24,146 bases of DNA from Xanthomonas cassavae CFBP 4642 (GCF_000454545.1 NZ_CM002139.1:3310483-3334628); one strand, 5' to 3'. Shown: positions 1 to 8,645, numbered from the stretch's first letter. Notes: generated by a model from the sequence alone, not told the origin. Program-made: numbers and translations.

Positions 1-602
1 GCCTGTAATTCGGGCAATACCCCGAAAACGTGCCGAAAACGGCAAAAAACCGGGGGTTTGAGCGCCCTCAGCGCGGCGGATGTGGCGTGTTTCGTTTCCG
101 GCTGCGTTGATCAGACCATCCTTAGGCCGTTATGCATCGGCAGCCGCTTATGCGCTAGGCACAATAGGTCGATCGCCTTCAGATCAGACATGGTTGTAGC
201 GATCACTGCAGAGCGCCGAGGATGCACGTAGGCGATCGCAGAAGCAGCGCAATGCTCGCCACTGGCGGTCATTCTTTTACGATAAGCTGCTTGCTGCCCA
301 GGTAGAACCACGATGAGCTGCAGACATTCTCCAAGGAGTTGGACGCGATGCAGGACGTGCAGAAGCGGCGCCGGTACGCGGGTCTATTAGCTAGGGATGC
401 TGTTAGCCTTTGGGCGATGTGTGCTGCCGTTACTCTCAGCATAGCCAAGCAAGGTCTGACGAGGCCAAATTTTCTGCCATACCTCAGCAATGCATGGATG
501 ACTGGACGATATGAATGCAGCTGACGATCATCAACAATCGCATCTCTTCGCCAGTCTAAGAGCTGGAAACACAAAAACCGCCTACGGGAATGACCAAAAA
601 AG
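1..602. other. No confident gene; small inverted repeats at the left edge
   Basis: I find no convincing gene here. At the extreme left are two small hairpins: TTCGGG/CCCGAA at 9-14 and 21-26, and GCCG-AAAA-CGGC at 32-43. The nonamer CCGAAAACG occurs twice, at 22-30 and 33-41. Neither hairpin is followed by a T tract on either strand, so I do not call them terminators. A short plus-strand frame, open from about 306 to 524, has protein-like composition around its ATG at 339 and could be a gene scrap, but I cannot assign it. Confidence 0.5.
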
Positions 603-968
603 ATGCAAGTTACCGAAAAGCTTGTTGGCCTGGCAACTGCCGCCCTGATGGCTGCCTCATTGCTCCTTTTTACACGGCCTGCGATTGCAGCTTCAAACCC
701 AATTGAAGAATGCTACAGAGCTTGGGATACAAACATAACGTGCCCTACAAAAGGCGACGCACAGTTCGCGCTGCAGCAACGTGTAAACGCCGCCTGGTCG
801 GCCGTACCAGATCGTGACCGGCGCATAATCTGCTGGAAGCCGCCTTATTTGTCCTCTCCATCGCACATCGTTCTAGGCGCTTACATCACACATAGCGGAC
901 CCAATCCGACCTGCGACGGCAACTATTATAGACAGTTTAGCCGCGGATACTCGCCCCTCCCCTTAGAC
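603..968 (+). pseudogene. 5' fragment of a secreted putative metalloprotease gene, cut by IS30-family element
   Basis: The ATG at 603 opens a frame with a clear Sec signal peptide: charged start, hydrophobic core at residues 8-23, likely cleavage near the Ala-Ile-Ala-Ala at 27-30. It continues as a Cys-containing exported domain to Asp122 at 966-968, where the IS30-family element begins. Beyond that point the frame reads only a few IS-encoded residues to a stop at 998. The 3' half of the locus resumes at 2033 but in a frame offset by one base. I therefore call both halves one broken gene. That they belong together is inferred from position, orientation, cysteine-rich exported character and the absence of a plausible start for the second half. 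A secreted protein in two pieces is non-functional unless the fragments work separately. Confidence 0.6.
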
Positions 969-2029
969 TCAACTTCCAAGTGCAACACCCCGCCTTGACG
1001 TAGGGTAGCGGCATGGGCACACAGTACAGGCACCTGGGTTCCGAAGAACGCGCTTTGCTTCAAATTGAACTCGGTAACGGAATGAGCATCAACTCCATTG
1101 CAAGGCGACTCAATCGCAGTGCGTCCACCCTGTCGCGCGAGATAAGGCGACAGGGCGAACCTGTCTATGCGGCAACCAGCGCAGCCAGCAACTATCGGCT
1201 GCGCCGCAGAGCGTGCGTTCGAAGGCGCCGGCTTGTTGAAGGCAGTGCGCTCTTTCAGCAGGTGCGTGACGACTTGGTTCTGTATCGTTGGTCGCCCCAG
1301 CAAATTGCTGCCAAGCTCAAGGCCATGCATCCGGATGATCCAAGTCAACGCGTGAGTCACGAAACAATCTACGCCGCTATCTACGCGCATCCGCGTGGTG
1401 GTTTGAAGAAAGAGCTTGTGGAGGCGCTTCGTCAGCACAAGCCGACGCGAGGCTTGCGCCGTACAACCGCTGCCAAGCGCACGTGGGTGCCGGAGGAGCT
1501 GCGTATCGTCCATCGGCCTGAAGAGGTGGCGCAGCGCTTGATTCCTGGGCACTGGGAAGGCGACCTGATCAAAGGGGCTTTCAACCGCTCGTGCGTAGGC
1601 ACGCTGGTGGAGCGAAAGACGCGCTTTGTGGTGCTGTGCAAGATGGATGGCTGTACTGCACAGGATGCGCTGGAGGGCTTCACGCGACAGATGAAGAAGC
1701 TGCCGCGTTTCCTACTGGGAAGCCTCACCTATGACCGCGGAACCGAGATGACGTGTTATCCAGAGCTGATGAAGCGGCTCAACATCGATCTTTGGTTCGC
1801 CGATCCACATGCGCCCTGGCAGCGCGGCAGCAATGAGAACACCAACGGCCTGCTGCGCCAGTTCATGCCAAAAGGCGCGGACTTGTCCAAGGCGAGCCAG
1901 GAGTATCTCAACAACGTCGCCGACCTGATGAACGCCCGGCCACGGCAGACGCTTGGCTGGAAGACGCCGAACCAGGCGCTGGAAGAAGAGATCGCTCAAT
2001 TCAACTCACGTGTTGCACTTGCAAGTTGA
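969..2029 (+). mobile_element. IS30-family insertion sequence, complete
   Basis: The element is about 1,061 bp. Its ends are imperfect inverted repeats: TCAACTTCCAAGTGCAACAC at 969-988 against the reverse complement of 2010-2029, with one mismatch at the eighth base of the end. The flanking trinucleotide GAC is present at 966-968 and again at 2030-2032, consistent with the short target duplications of this family. It carries a single full-length transposase that ends exactly in the right terminal repeat. The exact ends could shift by a base or two because AGAC also matches at 965-968 and 2029-2032. Confidence 0.9.
1013..2029 (+). CDS. IS30-family transposase
   Basis: This is a 338-residue DDE transposase that moves the IS30-family element enclosing it. 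An N-terminal helix-turn-helix is visible around residues 24-46 (SINSIARRLNRS...STLSREI), typical of IS30 proteins. The catalytic triad can be read as Asp184 in GHWEGDLIKG, Asp241 in TYDRGTEM and Glu275 in QRGSNENTNGLLR, with the spacing expected of the family. The length is normal and the frame is uninterrupted, so the element may be active. The start at 1013 is an ATG 44 bp inside the left end. The stop codon TGA at 2027-2029 is formed by the right terminal repeat. Confidence 0.95.
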   Translation: MGTQYRHLGSEERALLQIELGNGMSINSIARRLNRSASTLSREIRRQGEPVYAATSAASNYRLRRRACVRRRRLVEGSALFQQVRDDLVLYRWSPQQIAAKLKAMHPDDPSQRVSHETIYAAIYAHPRGGLKKELVEALRQHKPTRGLRRTTAAKRTWVPEELRIVHRPEEVAQRLIPGHWEGDLIKGAFNRSCVGTLVERKTRFVVLCKMDGCTAQDALEGFTRQMKKLPRFLLGSLTYDRGTEMTCYPELMKRLNIDLWFADPHAPWQRGSNENTNGLLRQFMPKGADLSKASQEYLNNVADLMNARPRQTLGWKTPNQALEEEIAQFNSRVALAS

Positions 2030-2032
2030 GAC

Positions 2033-2409
2033 CGCCGATTGTAAAGCTTGCAAACGAAATAAAAGAGAACACAAAGCCGAATTGCGAAAATGGCGACTGT
2101 AATTTGAATGCAGCTGCTGATGCAATGAGATTCCTGGCGAGTGCATCCTTTTCCTGCAACTACGAGGCTCCTTGCGCTGTCACTACGATGCCAAATTATG
2201 TTTATTTCTACCCACCTTTCATTGGCGCACCGGATGCGTCAAAACTTGCCAACCCTAATGGAGCATGCGGGTGTTTTCGGTCGGTACTGTTCCACGAAGC
2301 ACTCCACCACGCATTAGGTTGGACCACGTCTGAAGATACGGTTAGGCGTGAAACGCGGAAATGTATCTCATGCGCGTCCAACTACACTGAGGGTGGGAAG
2401 CCGCTATGA
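2033..2409 (+). pseudogene. 3' fragment of the secreted HExxH protein gene
   Basis: This frame runs out of the IS30-family right end and stops at TGA 2407-2409. It encodes an exported-type, Cys-rich segment with FHEALHHALG, a zinc-metalloprotease signature (HExxH followed by another His). The first in-frame ATG of its own is about 100 bp inside, so as it stands it lacks a proper start and signal peptide. Removing the IS plus one copy of the 3-bp duplication does not join it in frame with the 603 fragment: the frame from the left reads to a stop within four codons. Either a second indel exists or the two pieces were already separate. Its stop overlaps the start of the next gene (ATGA), as in a translationally coupled operon. 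I do not recognise the exact peptidase family. Confidence 0.55.
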
Positions 2410-2777
2410 AGGGCCTCTTCACTCTTGGCGCAGCTTTAATTTTGACATTCGTGCTAGCTGCTGGTTGCACAAAAGGCTATGGTGACGATTCGAGCGTTGT
2501 GGACGTTGCGCCACCGCCACCGGATGTTGGTACTCTTACGCAATTCAAATCATGTTCAATCGATCTCAAAAGAGTAATAAGTGAGAGCGAGAAATGTCAA
2601 ATTAAAAAGCTATCAGCAAGGTGTCTGCCAGCCGATGACTGCATGGTTCAGTGTATTTCAAGCCCTGATGGCGTGAAAGTTGGAGGCGGGTGCGAGCACG
2701 CCTGCTTCTCAGGACTGCACACTCGTCCTCCCGCTCCGCCGAAGTGGTCTGAATGCTTTAAAGGCTTACCTGATTAG
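2406..2777 (+). CDS. Small lipoprotein, Cys-rich, C-terminus altered by IS insertion
   Basis: The protein has 123 residues, a lipoprotein signal peptide and a lipobox LAAG-Cys21, so it is probably membrane-anchored facing the periplasm. The mature part has a short Pro-rich linker (residues 36-40) and about eight further cysteines, suggesting disulfides. The ATG overlaps the stop of the upstream HExxH gene, implying coupled expression. One inferred role is an inhibitor or immunity partner of that secreted protein; nothing in the sequence proves it. The IS1595-family element inserted so that the last native codon (TTA at 2766-2768) is kept, but the native TGA, now at 3847-3849, is replaced by two IS-encoded codons (Pro, Asp) and a TAG. 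The protein is therefore two residues longer than before insertion and probably still folds. Confidence 0.7.
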   Translation: MKGLFTLGAALILTFVLAAGCTKGYGDDSSVVDVAPPPPDVGTLTQFKSCSIDLKRVISESEKCQIKKLSARCLPADDCMVQCISSPDGVKVGGGCEHACFSGLHTRPPAPPKWSECFKGLPD

Positions 2778-3840
2778 CCCTGACCATCAGCCGCCTGTCG
2801 CAGGATCTGCGCCGCGCTGGGTGGATGCTGCTGTCACCTGAAGCCAACGAGGTGGCGTGATGAGTATCAATGCCGTGCAGTTCCAAGCGGGATTGTCGAT
2901 GCCTGAGTTCTTCGCGTCCTACGGCACCGAAGCCAAGTGCTATCGCGCGCTTTACAAGTGGCGCTGGCCGCAAGGCTTTCGTTGCCCTGTTTGTGCCGGA
3001 CGCGTGCGCTCGCGTTTCAAGCGGGGTGCTGCGATCTACTACCAATGCAGCGCGTGCCGGCATCAGACCAGCCTGATTGCAGGCACGATGTTCGAAGGCA
3101 CCAAGCTGCCGCTGCGCACCTGGATGCTGGCGTTGCACCTGCTGACCTCGACCAAAACCAACATGGCCGCGCTGGAGTTGATGCGGCATCTGGGCGTCAA
3201 CTACAAGACGGCCTGGCGGATGAAACACAAGATCATGCAGGTTATGGCCGAGCGCGAATCCATGCGGAAACTGGCGGGTTTCGTGCAGATCGACGATGCC
3301 TATCTCGGCGGCGAGCGTAACGGTGGCAAGGCCGGACGCGGATCGGAGAACAAACAAGCGTTCCTGATTGCGGTGCAGACCGATGCCACCTTCACCGCGC
3401 CGCGCTTTGTGGTGATCGAGCCGGTGCGCAGCTTCGACAACACCTCGCTGCAGGACTGGATTGCCCGTCGCTTGGCGCCCGAATGCGAGGTCTACACCGA
3501 TGGGCTGGCCTGCTTCCGCCGGCTAGAAGACGCCGGCCACGCGCACACCACGCTGGACACTGGCGGTGGTCGTGCCGCGACCGAAACGGCCGGTGCACGT
3601 TGGCTCAACGTGGTGCTGGGCAATCTCAAACGCGCCATCAGTGGCGTGTATCACGCCATCGCGCAAGGCAAATACGCAAGGCGTTACCTGGGAGAAGCGG
3701 CCTATCGTTTTAATCGTCGATTCCGCTTGCGCGAGATGCTGCCACGACTTGCCACGGCCATGATGCAATCCACACCATGCCCAGAGCAGGTTTTACGTGC
3801 AGCGAGCAATTTTCATGGCTGAGAGTCGGGGCTAATCAGG
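2769..3840 (+). mobile_element. IS1595-family insertion sequence, copy 1, with 8-bp target duplication
   Basis: The element is 1,072 bp with inverted terminal repeats of about 24 bp. The left end begins CCTGATTAGCCCTGAC. The reverse complement of the right end begins CCTGATTAGCCCCGAC, and about 21 of 24 positions match. A perfect 8-bp target duplication, AAGGCTTA, flanks it at 2761-2768 and 3841-3848. It contains one intact transposase. A near-identical copy in the opposite orientation is at 17784-18855. Confidence 0.95.
2860..3822 (+). CDS. IS1595-family transposase (copy 1)
   Basis: This is a 320-residue transposase. It has an N-terminal zinc ribbon (Cys42-x2-Cys45 and Cys63-x2-Cys66), a helical DNA-binding region, then an ISXO2-like catalytic domain. 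That domain shows QIDDAYLGG (Asp145/146), YTDG (Asp214), a GNLKR motif (Asn255, Lys257) and the family-typical YLGEAAYRFNRR (Glu279) near the end. I prefer the ATG at 2860 to the GTG at 2857 because the GAGG-type ribosome site ends six bases before it. The frame is intact, so the element could be mobile. It differs from copy 2 by one residue near the C-terminus: Gln here, Pro there. Confidence 0.95.
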   Translation: MSINAVQFQAGLSMPEFFASYGTEAKCYRALYKWRWPQGFRCPVCAGRVRSRFKRGAAIYYQCSACRHQTSLIAGTMFEGTKLPLRTWMLALHLLTSTKTNMAALELMRHLGVNYKTAWRMKHKIMQVMAERESMRKLAGFVQIDDAYLGGERNGGKAGRGSENKQAFLIAVQTDATFTAPRFVVIEPVRSFDNTSLQDWIARRLAPECEVYTDGLACFRRLEDAGHAHTTLDTGGGRAATETAGARWLNVVLGNLKRAISGVYHAIAQGKYARRYLGEAAYRFNRRFRLREMLPRLATAMMQSTPCPEQVLRAASNFHG

Positions 3841-3907
3841 AAGGCTTATGAACGGTAGCCAGACCAGTCCGATAGTACTTCATAGGCCGGGATGCATGGC
3901 GGAATGT

Positions 3908-4063
3908 TCAACCATCCGGCATGAATTTTTGGTCCAGCATACGCGCCACGCAGGCACCGCTAATGCGGTGGTTAAACGCAATGTCCAAGCTCTTGCGGAT
4001 GAAGTCGCCTACCACGGTTAGGCACTTCATGCAGCGACCACTTGCCAGCCCATAATTAATCAT
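3908..4063 (-). pseudogene. Relic of an IS3-family OrfB transposase
   Basis: On the minus strand a 51-codon frame contains the stretch CLTVVGDFIRKSLDIAFNH followed by RISGACVARMLDQK. This strongly resembles the start of the integrase-core domain of IS3-family (IS407-like) OrfB proteins, which read like CLTVVDDF...ECLDI...ISG..V.R.LD. The rest of the transposase is absent on both sides and the motif Asp-Asp is Gly-Asp here, so this is a dead fragment. The stop is the TCA at 3908-3910 read on the minus strand. No terminal repeats could be identified. Confidence 0.6.
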
Positions 4064-4151
4064 GGAAAGAGAAGCGGAAAATATATTTGGTACACCAGAG
4101 ACGGTACAGCCTGGCGGATAGCAGAGACAGATAACTGACTAAACCAAGCAG

Positions 4152-4247
4152 TTGACATCCCAAACAACCAGTAGCAATCTCCACCTCAAGGAGCGTAGAA
4201 ACTCCTCTCATAGCGGTACCCACCTCCGTCAAACTGGTGGGTTTTTT
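4152..4247 (+). ncRNA. Candidate C4-like antisense leader RNA upstream of symE
   Basis: A consensus -35 (TTGACA, 4152-4157) has only a weak -10 around 4175-4180. The segment has a small hairpin AGGAG/CTCCT (4189-4193, 4202-4206) and ends in an intrinsic terminator (4218-4247). Two stretches are complementary to downstream mRNA. CCTCTCATAGC (4204-4214) pairs with GCTATGAGCGG (4335-4345) at 10 of 11 positions. CACCTCC (4221-4227) pairs with GGAGGTG (4465-4471), which is the symE ribosome binding site. This arrangement resembles phage P1/P7 C4 RNA, which is made from the leader of the mRNA it represses. Transcription and boundaries are inferred, not seen. Confidence 0.4.
4218..4247 (+). terminator. 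Intrinsic terminator in the symE leader
   Basis: ACCCACC (4218-4224) pairs perfectly with GGTGGGT (4236-4242), with an 11-base loop, followed by a run of six T (4242-4247). It faces symE and lies about 165 bp before the first downstream start codon, so it would end most transcripts from upstream before they reach the toxin gene. It fits a leader or antisense RNA rather than the 3' end of a protein gene. Confidence 0.8.
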
Positions 4248-4411
4248 GTGCCTGTTCGCAGGCGCAAGCCGACGCGATGCCTTCGTCGGGAGGGCGGCTA
4301 ATACAACACTCCTTCGGGAGGAATACGCCCGCCGGCTATGAGCGGTTTCTAACCTCCCGACATCCCGTCGCCGGCCGGCGACGGTGCCTGTTCTTCGAAG
4401 GAGGCGTTGTC

Positions 4412-4476
4412 ATGACAGATGCATCGGTATTGGCTGGTGGGCGTCGTCGCTCCATGGTGCTGGTGGAGGTGAGGCG

Positions 4477-4480
<4 letters not shown>
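4412..4480 (+). CDS. 22-residue leader ORF coupled to symE
   Basis: The ATG at 4412 is preceded by a strong ribosome site (AAGGAGG, 4399-4405, six bases before the start). The frame encodes a 22-residue Arg-rich peptide and its TGA overlaps the ATG of symE (ATGA). Such an arrangement makes translation of symE depend on translation of the short ORF. In phage P1, the small icd frame is coupled to ant in the same way and is the target of C4 RNA. The peptide itself has no recognised domain. The product may be irrelevant and the ORF purely regulatory. Confidence 0.55.
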
Positions 4481-5744
<1,264 letters not shown>

Positions 5745-5840
5745 GGTTGTCAGGGCGACCATAGAGAATGAAAAGGGGGCGCGGAAGGTAGCGCGCTTTA
5801 TGGCTGAAAATCTGCTATCGATCACGGGGAGAGATTGCTG

Positions 5841-5875
5841 GCAAAGCCCTCGCGCCCAGGGGCGCTCCTACGCAA
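5841..5875. repeat. REP-like intergenic repeat, copy 1
   Basis: A 35-bp segment beginning GCAAAGCCCTCGCGCCC and ending GCGCTCCTACGCAA matches the segment at 6592-6626 at about 30 of 35 positions. Both have a GCGC..GCGC core that can fold. It lies in the 274-bp gap between the GNAT toxin and the ParE-like module. The form, short, GC-rich and extragenic, fits REP-type repeats known from Xanthomonas and Pseudomonas. The rest of this gap shows only a weak GCGCG/CGCGC hairpin at 5779-5796 with a three-T tail. Confidence 0.65.
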
Positions 5876-6018
5876 GCTCGGGTTGGTTCGCGATGGAACC
5901 GCCATACCTCCTGGGATGACCTGCGGTAGGTCAGCGTACGGCGCTTTTCTTCGGCTGTTCTGGCTCTGCCGGATCCTCAGGACTAGAATCGAACCGACCC
6001 TTTCGTAAGGTAAAGGCC

Positions 6019-6204
6019 ATGTCCGCCCTTTTTAAACAGAAGGCCCACCAGCTGGTGGATGCATTGCCGGAAGATGCGCGCTGGGAAGATCTGATCTACC
6101 AGGCTGCACTGCACCGAGCGATCGAAAAGGGGATCGCAGAGGCCGACGGTGCTCAGTTGATTGCTGCGGAGGACGTGCTCCGGCAGCTTGAATTGTCTGC
6201 GTGA
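6019..6204 (+). CDS. Small antitoxin-like protein of a ParE/RelE-type module
   Basis: The protein has 61 residues and is acidic and helical (MSALFKQKAHQLVDALPEDA...). Residues 9-50 look like the helical antitoxin segments often encoded before ParE-type toxins, but I do not see a classical DNA-binding fold, so the family is not certain. A purine-rich ribosome site (AAGGTAAAGG) precedes the ATG at 6019. The stop overlaps the GTG start of the next gene (GTGA), the usual layout of a type II module. Function is inferred mainly from this pairing. Confidence 0.75.
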   Translation: MSALFKQKAHQLVDALPEDARWEDLIYQAALHRAIEKGIAEADGAQLIAAEDVLRQLELSA

Positions 6205-6503
6205 AGGTCTACTGGACGCCAGGCGCCCAAGCTAGGTTGCTGGAAGTCCAGGCTTACCTTAAGGAGCATGCGCCACTGGTAGCGAGTACGGTTCCAATCA
6301 CTCTGGCGCGGCGTGCTTTGGAGCTGGGTCATTCGCCCGCGATGGGTAGGCTGCTGGAGCGCTACGCGCCGGCCGAGGTGCGGGAGTTATTAGAACGCCC
6401 TTACCGCCTGATTTACCGAGTAACGGCGACTCAGGTGGACATTTTGACGGTGCTGCACTATCGCCAGCTGATGCCATCGGATCTGACCGACCTGCAACGT
6501 TGA
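6201..6503 (+). CDS. ParE/RelE-superfamily toxin
   Basis: The protein has 100 residues and a GTG start at 6201 that overlaps the upstream antitoxin stop. The pattern fits the ParE/RelE fold: WTPGAQARLLEVQAYLKEHA (residues 5-24), a helix ending near 45, ELGHSPAMGRLLERYAPAEVREL with the ParE-like 'P..GR......VREL' signature (residues 47-69), then the strands PYRLIYRVTATQVDILTVLH (residues 73-92). ParE members inhibit gyrase and RelE members cut mRNA. The RELLERPYRLIYRV segment leans to ParE. The full length suggests an intact toxin. The gene ends close to a REP-like repeat and faces colS convergently. Confidence 0.88.
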   Translation: MKVYWTPGAQARLLEVQAYLKEHAPLVASTVPITLARRALELGHSPAMGRLLERYAPAEVRELLERPYRLIYRVTATQVDILTVLHYRQLMPSDLTDLQR

Positions 6504-6591
6504 GTGCCTGTGGATTGGTCTGAAACTACCGGACAATGCGTTGTGGGTCGCTTAGGGACAGGCATCACCTACCGGGTAGCGGACACTACCA

Positions 6592-6626
6592 GCAAGGCCG
6601 TCGCGCCCGGGTGCGCTCCTACGCGA
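6592..6626. repeat. REP-like intergenic repeat, copy 2
   Basis: This 35-bp segment (GCAAGGCCGTCGCGCCCG to GCGCTCCTACGCGA) is the partner of 5841-5875. It sits between the convergent ends of the ParE-like toxin gene and colS, a typical REP position where it may act in mRNA 3'-end stability or termination. Similarity extends loosely to the right of both copies (GGGTTGGTTCGCGATGG against GGGTGGTTGGTCAGCGATG). Confidence 0.65.
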
Positions 6627-6640
6627 CCGCGGGTGGTTGG

Positions 6641-7975
6641 TCAGCGATGAAAGGCTAGTGTTGCGATGACACCACGCTCCTGGCCTGGCCGCACGCTCAC
6701 GCGCCAGCCATACAGGTCGCACAGCCGGCTCACGATGGACAGGCCGATGCCGCCGCCTTGCGAATGGCCGGCATGGGTGCCGCGGTAGCCGCGTTGGAAC
6801 AGTTTGGCGGCGTCTTCTTCGCTCAGGCCGGGGCCGGAGTCGATGACTTCTACCGCGTCGCCCAGCACGCGAACGCGCACCTGGCCGTCTTGGGTGTACT
6901 TGACCGCGTTGCCGATCAGGTTGCCCAGCGCCACCGACAAAGCGGATTCGGGCGCGTCGATGACCAGGTCGCGCTCGCCCTCCAGCAGCAGCTCCAACGG
7001 CTTGCCACCGAGCTGGGCGCGATGCGCGTCGATCAGTTGTTCGGCCACCTTGGCCACGTTGCTGCTGCCCTGCCCGCGTTCGTTGCGCGAGAGCAACAGC
7101 AGCGAGCCGATCAAATCGCTGCACTGCTGTTCGGCGCGCTGGATGCGCTGCAGGCGTTGCAGCACCTTTTCGTCGAGATTGGGCTTGGTCAGCAGCAGCT
7201 CGGTAGCGCCGCGGATCACCGCGAGCGGGGTGCGCAGTTCGTGGCTGACGTCGGCATTGAATTCGCGGTCGCGCTGCACGACTTCAGTGAGGCGCGCGGA
7301 GTAATCGTCCAGCGCTTCGGCGAGCTGGCCAACCTCGTCATCCGGGAAATGCGCGGCCAAGGGCTTGGGCTCGCTGGTGCCGCCACGGTAGGCACGCAGG
7401 CGTGCGGCCAGATCCGAGACCGGGCGCATCACCTTGGAGGCGGACCACCAGCCGATCAGCAGCGAAAAACCGCTGAATACCAACACCGACAACATCAAGG
7501 TGCGCTTGAGCTGGATCTCGCCCTTGAGCGTCTGGGTCATGTCGTAGGCGAGGAAGAACCACTCGCTGGGCGTTTTGCGCACCGCCAGCTTGTACGAATA
7601 CGCATTGCCGCTTTCGTCCACGCCGGAGATGGTGTGGATACCGTCCGGGAACTGGTACCACTCCGGTTGCTCGAGGCGCAGCGCCTCGAACTTGTCGCGC
7701 TTGACCACGCGCCCACGCATCTGCTGCACCGGCAGATCGGGATTGCGCAGCGGATCGGAATAGAACCGTTGCGCGAACGCATCGATGTTGCGATTCATCA
7801 CATCTTCGACCAACTGGTTTTCCACGCGCGAGCGCGCCCAGTTGGTGGCGAAGGCGAACAATGTCGTCAGGCAGAAGCCCAACAACACGAACGAGAGGAT
7901 GATGCGGCTACGCAGGCGTCGCCGGTAGCGGCCACGCCTGCGGGCGGGCCGCGATCCGCCAGCACTCTCAGGCAT
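6641..7975 (-). CDS. colS: Sensor histidine kinase ColS/VgrS type
   Basis: This 444-residue inner-membrane kinase pairs with the regulator immediately upstream; the genes overlap by 8 bp. In order: transmembrane segment 24-44, periplasmic loop about 45-157, transmembrane 158-178, HAMP about 180-232, the HisKA box FNADVSHELRTPLA with phospho-acceptor His245, and an ATPase domain with N-box (Asn352-Asn356), DSGPG (379-383) and GGGIGLSIV (407-415). The periplasmic loop contains an ExxE motif, Glu102-Gln-Pro-Glu105. In ColS of Pseudomonas and VgrS of Xanthomonas, ExxE motifs bind ferric iron or other metals, so this kinase probably senses metal at the envelope and acts in stress tolerance and virulence-related regulation. 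Naming rests on the pairing, ColR similarity and the motif; another PhoQ/PmrB-like name is possible. Confidence 0.85.
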   Translation of the reverse strand: MPESAGGSRPARRRGRYRRRLRSRIILSFVLLGFCLTTLFAFATNWARSRVENQLVEDVMNRNIDAFAQRFYSDPLRNPDLPVQQMRGRVVKRDKFEALRLEQPEWYQFPDGIHTISGVDESGNAYSYKLAVRKTPSEWFFLAYDMTQTLKGEIQLKRTLMLSVLVFSGFSLLIGWWSASKVMRPVSDLAARLRAYRGGTSEPKPLAAHFPDDEVGQLAEALDDYSARLTEVVQRDREFNADVSHELRTPLAVIRGATELLLTKPNLDEKVLQRLQRIQRAEQQCSDLIGSLLLLSRNERGQGSSNVAKVAEQLIDAHRAQLGGKPLELLLEGERDLVIDAPESALSVALGNLIGNAVKYTQDGQVRVRVLGDAVEVIDSGPGLSEEDAAKLFQRGYRGTHAGHSQGGGIGLSIVSRLCDLYGWRVSVRPGQERGVIATLAFHR

Positions 7976-8645
7976 CGGGCGAGGCGATGCGGTAGCCGAT
8001 ACCGTGACGGGTCTGGATCATCGGCACATCGAAGGGCTTGTCGACCACCGCGCGCAGGCCGTGGATATGCACGCGCAGCGAGTCAGAATCCGGCAGCTCT
8101 TCGCCCCAGACGCGGGTTTCCAGCTCCTGGCGCGTGACCACGGCGGGCGAGGCCTCCATCAGCGCCTGCAGGATCTTCAGCGCGGTGGGGTTGAGCTGCA
8201 GCAACTTGCCGCGGCGGCGCACTTCCAGCGTGTCCAGGTTGTATTCCAGGTCACCGGTTTCCAGCACGCGGGTGTGCACGCCCTTGCCGCGACGCGACAG
8301 TGCGTTGAGGCGTACTTCCACTTCCTGCAAGGCGAATGGCTTGATCAGGTAGTCGTCGGCGCCGGAGTCGAAGCCGGCCAGCTTGTTGTCCAGCGAGTCG
8401 CGCGCGGTCAGCATCAGCACCGGGGTCTGCTTGCGCGCTTCGTTGCGCAACTTGCGGCAGACTTCGATGCCGTCCATCCCGGGCAGGTTGAGGTCGAGCA
8501 CGATGGCGTCAAACTCGTGCACCACCGCCAGGTGCAGGCCGGTTACGCCATCGGCGGCGAAATCCACGGTATGGCCGCGGTCTTCGAGGTAGTCGCCGAG
8601 ATTGGCGGCGATGTCGCTGTTGTCTTCAATTACTAGAATTCGCAC
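7968..8645 (-). CDS. colR: OmpR-family response regulator ColR type
   Basis: The protein has 225 residues. The receiver domain (1-115) has the acidic pocket IEDN near residue 7, phospho-acceptor Asp51 in VLDLNLPG, Thr80 and Lys102 (YLIKPF). The C-terminal winged helix (about 125-222) contains SDSLRVHIHGLR for DNA recognition and HGIGYRIA at the wing. The whole reads like Pseudomonas ColR, including LNPTALKIL and the PDSDSLR motif. Translation starts at a GTG (8645), preceded by a GAGG-type site. It lies 24 bp downstream of a small exported protein gene and overlaps colS, so the three may form one operon. Confidence 0.9.
   Translation of the reverse strand: MRILVIEDNSDIAANLGDYLEDRGHTVDFAADGVTGLHLAVVHEFDAIVLDLNLPGMDGIEVCRKLRNEARKQTPVLMLTARDSLDNKLAGFDSGADDYLIKPFALQEVEVRLNALSRRGKGVHTRVLETGDLEYNLDTLEVRRRGKLLQLNPTALKILQALMEASPAVVTRQELETRVWGEELPDSDSLRVHIHGLRAVVDKPFDVPMIQTRHGIGYRIASPDA

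Noticed and set aside
32..50. Terminator at GCCG-AAAA-CGGC followed by six A
   Set aside because: On the plus strand the stem is followed by A, and on the minus strand the T run precedes rather than follows the stem.
5986..6000. GAATCGAACC, resembling the complement of a tRNA T-loop
   Set aside because: The flanking bases do not form a T-stem, acceptor stem or anticodon arm on either strand.
6758..8137. 459-residue open frame on the plus strand opposite colS
   Set aside because: It is a shadow of colS in GC-rich DNA: no ribosome site, composition rich in Gln/Ala/His/Arg repeats, and a full set of kinase motifs on the other strand.
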